Part shown: positions 62,257 to 64,000 of the stretch, one piece after another
How positions within the stretch are numbered: the stretch's first letter is position 1
Layout of the letters: each line of letters begins with the position of its first letter
Source of the DNA: Crocosphaera sp. UHCC 0190
GTDB lineage: Bacteria > Cyanobacteriota > Cyanobacteriia > Cyanobacteriales > Microcystaceae
DNA: 64,000 nt
Direction of reading: 5' to 3'
Assembly: GCF_034932065.1 (NCBI RefSeq)
Contig: NZ_JAYGHP010000010.1
Coordinates: 62,001-126,000 of the forward strand
Made by a program: the position numbers and the translations under genes
Notes under the pieces: model-generated
What the model saw: the letters and a program-made list of their open reading frames with translations, nothing else
Database searches by the model: none
What the model was told of the DNA's origin: nothing

Positions 62257-63141
62257 ATGGATACATCACAACTCATTTTAGAGACAGCACAGAACCTATT
62301 TAACGGGTTAGCCATTGGCAGTGTGATCGCTTTAGCGTCCGTAGGGTTAACCCTAACCTATGGCATTTTGCGACTGTCTAACTTTGCTCACGGGGATTTT
62401 TTGACCCTGGGTGCTTATTTAACTTGGTTAGTCAATAGTCAAGGGCTAAATTTAGGACTGTCGGTGGTGGTTGGGGCCGCGGGTACGGTTTTGGCCATGT
62501 TAATCTCGGAATATCTGTTATGGAAACCGATGCGCGATCGCCGAGCGACATCAACCACCCTCATTATCATCTCTATTGGCTTAGCTCTGTTTCTTCGCAA
62601 TGGTATTTTAATGATTTGGGGAGCCAATAACCAAAGATATAATATCCCTATTGTGCAGGCTCAGGAAATTTTTGGCTTAAAATTAGCAACAGATCGTCTA
62701 TGGGCCATTATCTTGGCTGTGGTTGCTATCTTTATTTTACACTTGATATTGCAACGGACTAAAATTGGCAAAGCGATGCGGGCCGTGGCGGATAATCTTG
62801 ATTTAGCAAGGGTTTCAGGTATTAATGTGGAACAAGTAGTGCGCTGGACTTGGGTAATTACAGGAATTTTGACGGCCTTAGGGGGTGTCATGTTTGGCTT
62901 AATTACTACTACTGTGCGCCCCAATATGGGCTGGTTTTTGATTTTACCGATGTTTTCTTCCGTTATTTTAGGGGGCATTGGCAACCCTTACGGGGCGATC
63001 GCCGGGGGGTTAGTCATTGGGGTGGCCCAAGAGTTAAGTGTGCCTTGGTTGGGGTCTAATTACAAATTAGGGGTGGCCCTCCTGATCATGATTGTGCTGT
63101 TGTTGGTGCGTCCTCAAGGACTGTTTAAGGGGACGTTGTAG
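62257..63141 (+). CDS. Branched-chain/neutral amino acid ABC transporter permease (LivH/NatD-like)
   Basis: About 294 residues with eight to nine TM helices. It has the LivH pattern NGLAIGSVIALASVGLTLTY, GILRLSNFAHGDFLTLGAYL, and the EAA-type loop RTKIGKAMRAVADNLDLARV (about 175-194). LGGIGNPYGAIAGGLVIGVA and LLLVRPQGLFKG complete it. It resembles NatD, a membrane subunit of the cyanobacterial N-II/Nat neutral amino acid transporter. The other subunits are not adjacent here. An in-frame TTG start at 62242 is possible. Confidence 0.86.
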   Translation: MDTSQLILETAQNLFNGLAIGSVIALASVGLTLTYGILRLSNFAHGDFLTLGAYLTWLVNSQGLNLGLSVVVGAAGTVLAMLISEYLLWKPMRDRRATSTTLIIISIGLALFLRNGILMIWGANNQRYNIPIVQAQEIFGLKLATDRLWAIILAVVAIFILHLILQRTKIGKAMRAVADNLDLARVSGINVEQVVRWTWVITGILTALGGVMFGLITTTVRPNMGWFLILPMFSSVILGGIGNPYGAIAGGLVIGVAQELSVPWLGSNYKLGVALLIMIVLLLVRPQGLFKGTL

Positions 63142-63189
63142 TGAAAGTTATTGTAAAATAGCCAGCAGTCGTCTGTGTGTGGAGTGATT

Positions 63190-64000
63190 ATGGAGTCTAA
63201 TTTTCTTACTGCGGTTTTTCTCCCTCTTGCCCTGTTTATCATTATGATGGGCATGGGGTTAGGGCTGAAAGTGGATGATTTTAAACGGGTATTGGTTGAA
63301 CCCAAAGCCGTAATACTGGGACTAATTGCTCAGTTAATTCTGCTGCCCATAGTGGGCTTTTTGTTAGCGGGAATTTTCCCCCTCACCCCAGAATTAGCCG
63401 TAGGAGTAATGATTTTAGTTGCTTGTCCTGGGGGTGCTACTTCCAATATGATCACATATTTAGTTCGAGGCAATGTGGCCGTATCAATTACGTTGACGGC
63501 TATTAGTAGTTTAATTACTGTCTTTACAATTCCTTTGGTTGTTAACTTAGCCATGGAGAGCTTTATGGGAGGAGAAGCGGCCCTACAGTTGCCTATCTTA
63601 AAAACCGTTATGCAAATTGCGGTGATCACCCTAATTCCTGTCTCTTTAGGGATGTTGCTGAACTACTACACACCCCAATTTGCTACTAAGGTTGAAAAAA
63701 CAGTTAAATGGCTATCTCTATTCTTCTTAGCTTTAATCATCTTTGGTTTACTGCTAAAAGAACGTGCTAATGTTCTTCATTCTTTACGACAAGTGGGGGG
63801 AGTAACATTAACATTGAATGTAGTGACGATGCTTATTGGTTATGGAATTGGCACCGTGGCCAAGCTTGATGATAGCATTACTAAAGCAATCACGGTGGAA
63901 GTCGGTATCCAAAATGGGACATTAGCGATCGCCATTGCCAGCACCTTGCTAAACACACCCAGTATGGCGATTCCGGCCGGGATATATAGTTTACTAATGT
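63190..64000 (+). CDS. Bile acid:sodium symporter family protein (partial, runs off the end)
   Basis: At least 270 residues, open to the end of the window. The ATG at 63190 begins MESNFLTAVFLPLALFIIMM, then GMGLGLKVDDFKRVLVEPKA. The conserved VACPGGATSNMITYLVRGNV (about 77-96) and the later ITVEVGIQNGTLAIAIASTL are the signature of the SBF/BASS family. It has about eight TM helices so far. Cyanobacterial members include sodium-dependent transporters such as SbtA-unrelated BASS proteins (pyruvate, bicarbonate or other anions); the cargo is not known. It starts about 48 bases after the permease gene. Confidence 0.88.
   Translation, partial: MESNFLTAVFLPLALFIIMMGMGLGLKVDDFKRVLVEPKAVILGLIAQLILLPIVGFLLAGIFPLTPELAVGVMILVACPGGATSNMITYLVRGNVAVSITLTAISSLITVFTIPLVVNLAMESFMGGEAALQLPILKTVMQIAVITLIPVSLGMLLNYYTPQFATKVEKTVKWLSLFFLALIIFGLLLKERANVLHSLRQVGGVTLTLNVVTMLIGYGIGTVAKLDDSITKAITVEVGIQNGTLAIAIASTLLNTPSMAIPAGIYSLLM

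Noticed and set aside
1-64000. CRISPR array, tRNA or rRNA genes
   Set aside because: No regular direct repeats with spacers, no cloverleaf with a T-loop, and no rRNA-like sequence was recognised by eye.

Overview
The window looks like chromosomal DNA of a unicellular cyanobacterium. Photosynthesis genes lie scattered among housekeeping genes: psbI, petB and petD, ndhB, the CRR6-type NdhI maturation factor, Ycf34 and a Psb34-like protein. The HIP1 octamer GCGATCGC recurs throughout, base composition is AT-rich, and the proteins resemble those of the Crocosphaera/Cyanothece/Rippkaea group. The genus is inferred from general resemblance, not from a database match. No rRNA, tRNA or CRISPR array was recognised.

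Layout. 1-7.0 kb: ycf34, CCA-adding enzyme, an RppB/RppA-like two-component pair, a coiled-coil membrane protein, RimI-like acetyltransferase, TetR regulator, secreted PPC-like protein. 7.0-9.3 kb is the most accessory stretch: a short non-autonomous IS200/IS605-type element with a TnpB-type right end but no tnpB, a PEP-CTERM protein, a broken retropepsin-like gene and an Uma2 nuclease. 9.3-18.5 kb: gdhA, crr6, a second Uma2, the clpR-clpP pair, an orphan DUF104 antitoxin, alpha/beta hydrolase, CYTH protein, an unrecognised membrane protein and era. 18.5-24.6 kb: a 1104-residue CheA-type kinase without a phosphotransfer domain but with two receiver domains, a convergent LptD/OstA-like protein, and psbI. 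25-31.3 kb: petB-petD, sepF-proC, a WD40 protein and mgtE. 31.3-40.4 kb: cupin, SLH protein, mtnP, cupredoxin, ndhB, acyltransferase plus polysaccharide deacetylase, and a malic enzyme fused to a phosphotransacetylase domain. 40.7-51 kb: DUF4327, mnmA, SPOR-like protein, trpD, glsA with an FAD monooxygenase, three very small genes (PCP-reductase domain, an unknown 66-residue protein, Psb34-like), a GPH sugar symporter and rsmA. 51-64 kb: half an integrase, dienelactone hydrolase, membrane wHTH protein, HicB-like antitoxin, ABC1 kinase with PP2C phosphatase, a second PEP-CTERM protein, a third Uma2, a methyltransferase, the plastid-type PDH E2, a NatD/LivH-like permease, and a bile-acid:sodium-type transporter running off the end.

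Common threads are photosynthetic electron transport (psbI, petBD, ndhB, crr6, psb34), carbon/nitrogen junction enzymes (gdhA, glsA, maeB, PDH E2, trpD, proC), proteostasis (ClpP/R) and envelope or surface proteins (LptD-like, SLH, PEP-CTERM, deacetylase/acyltransferase). The intergenic DNA is rich in small palindromes, many framed by GTAGGG/CCCTAC and each with its own self-complementary core. It also holds short heptamer repeats. Both PEP-CTERM genes have the same C8GATTT string in the -35/-10 spacer of the predicted promoter. That string, the tnpB-less IS605 element and the unknown 66-residue gene are the observations I would look at first.
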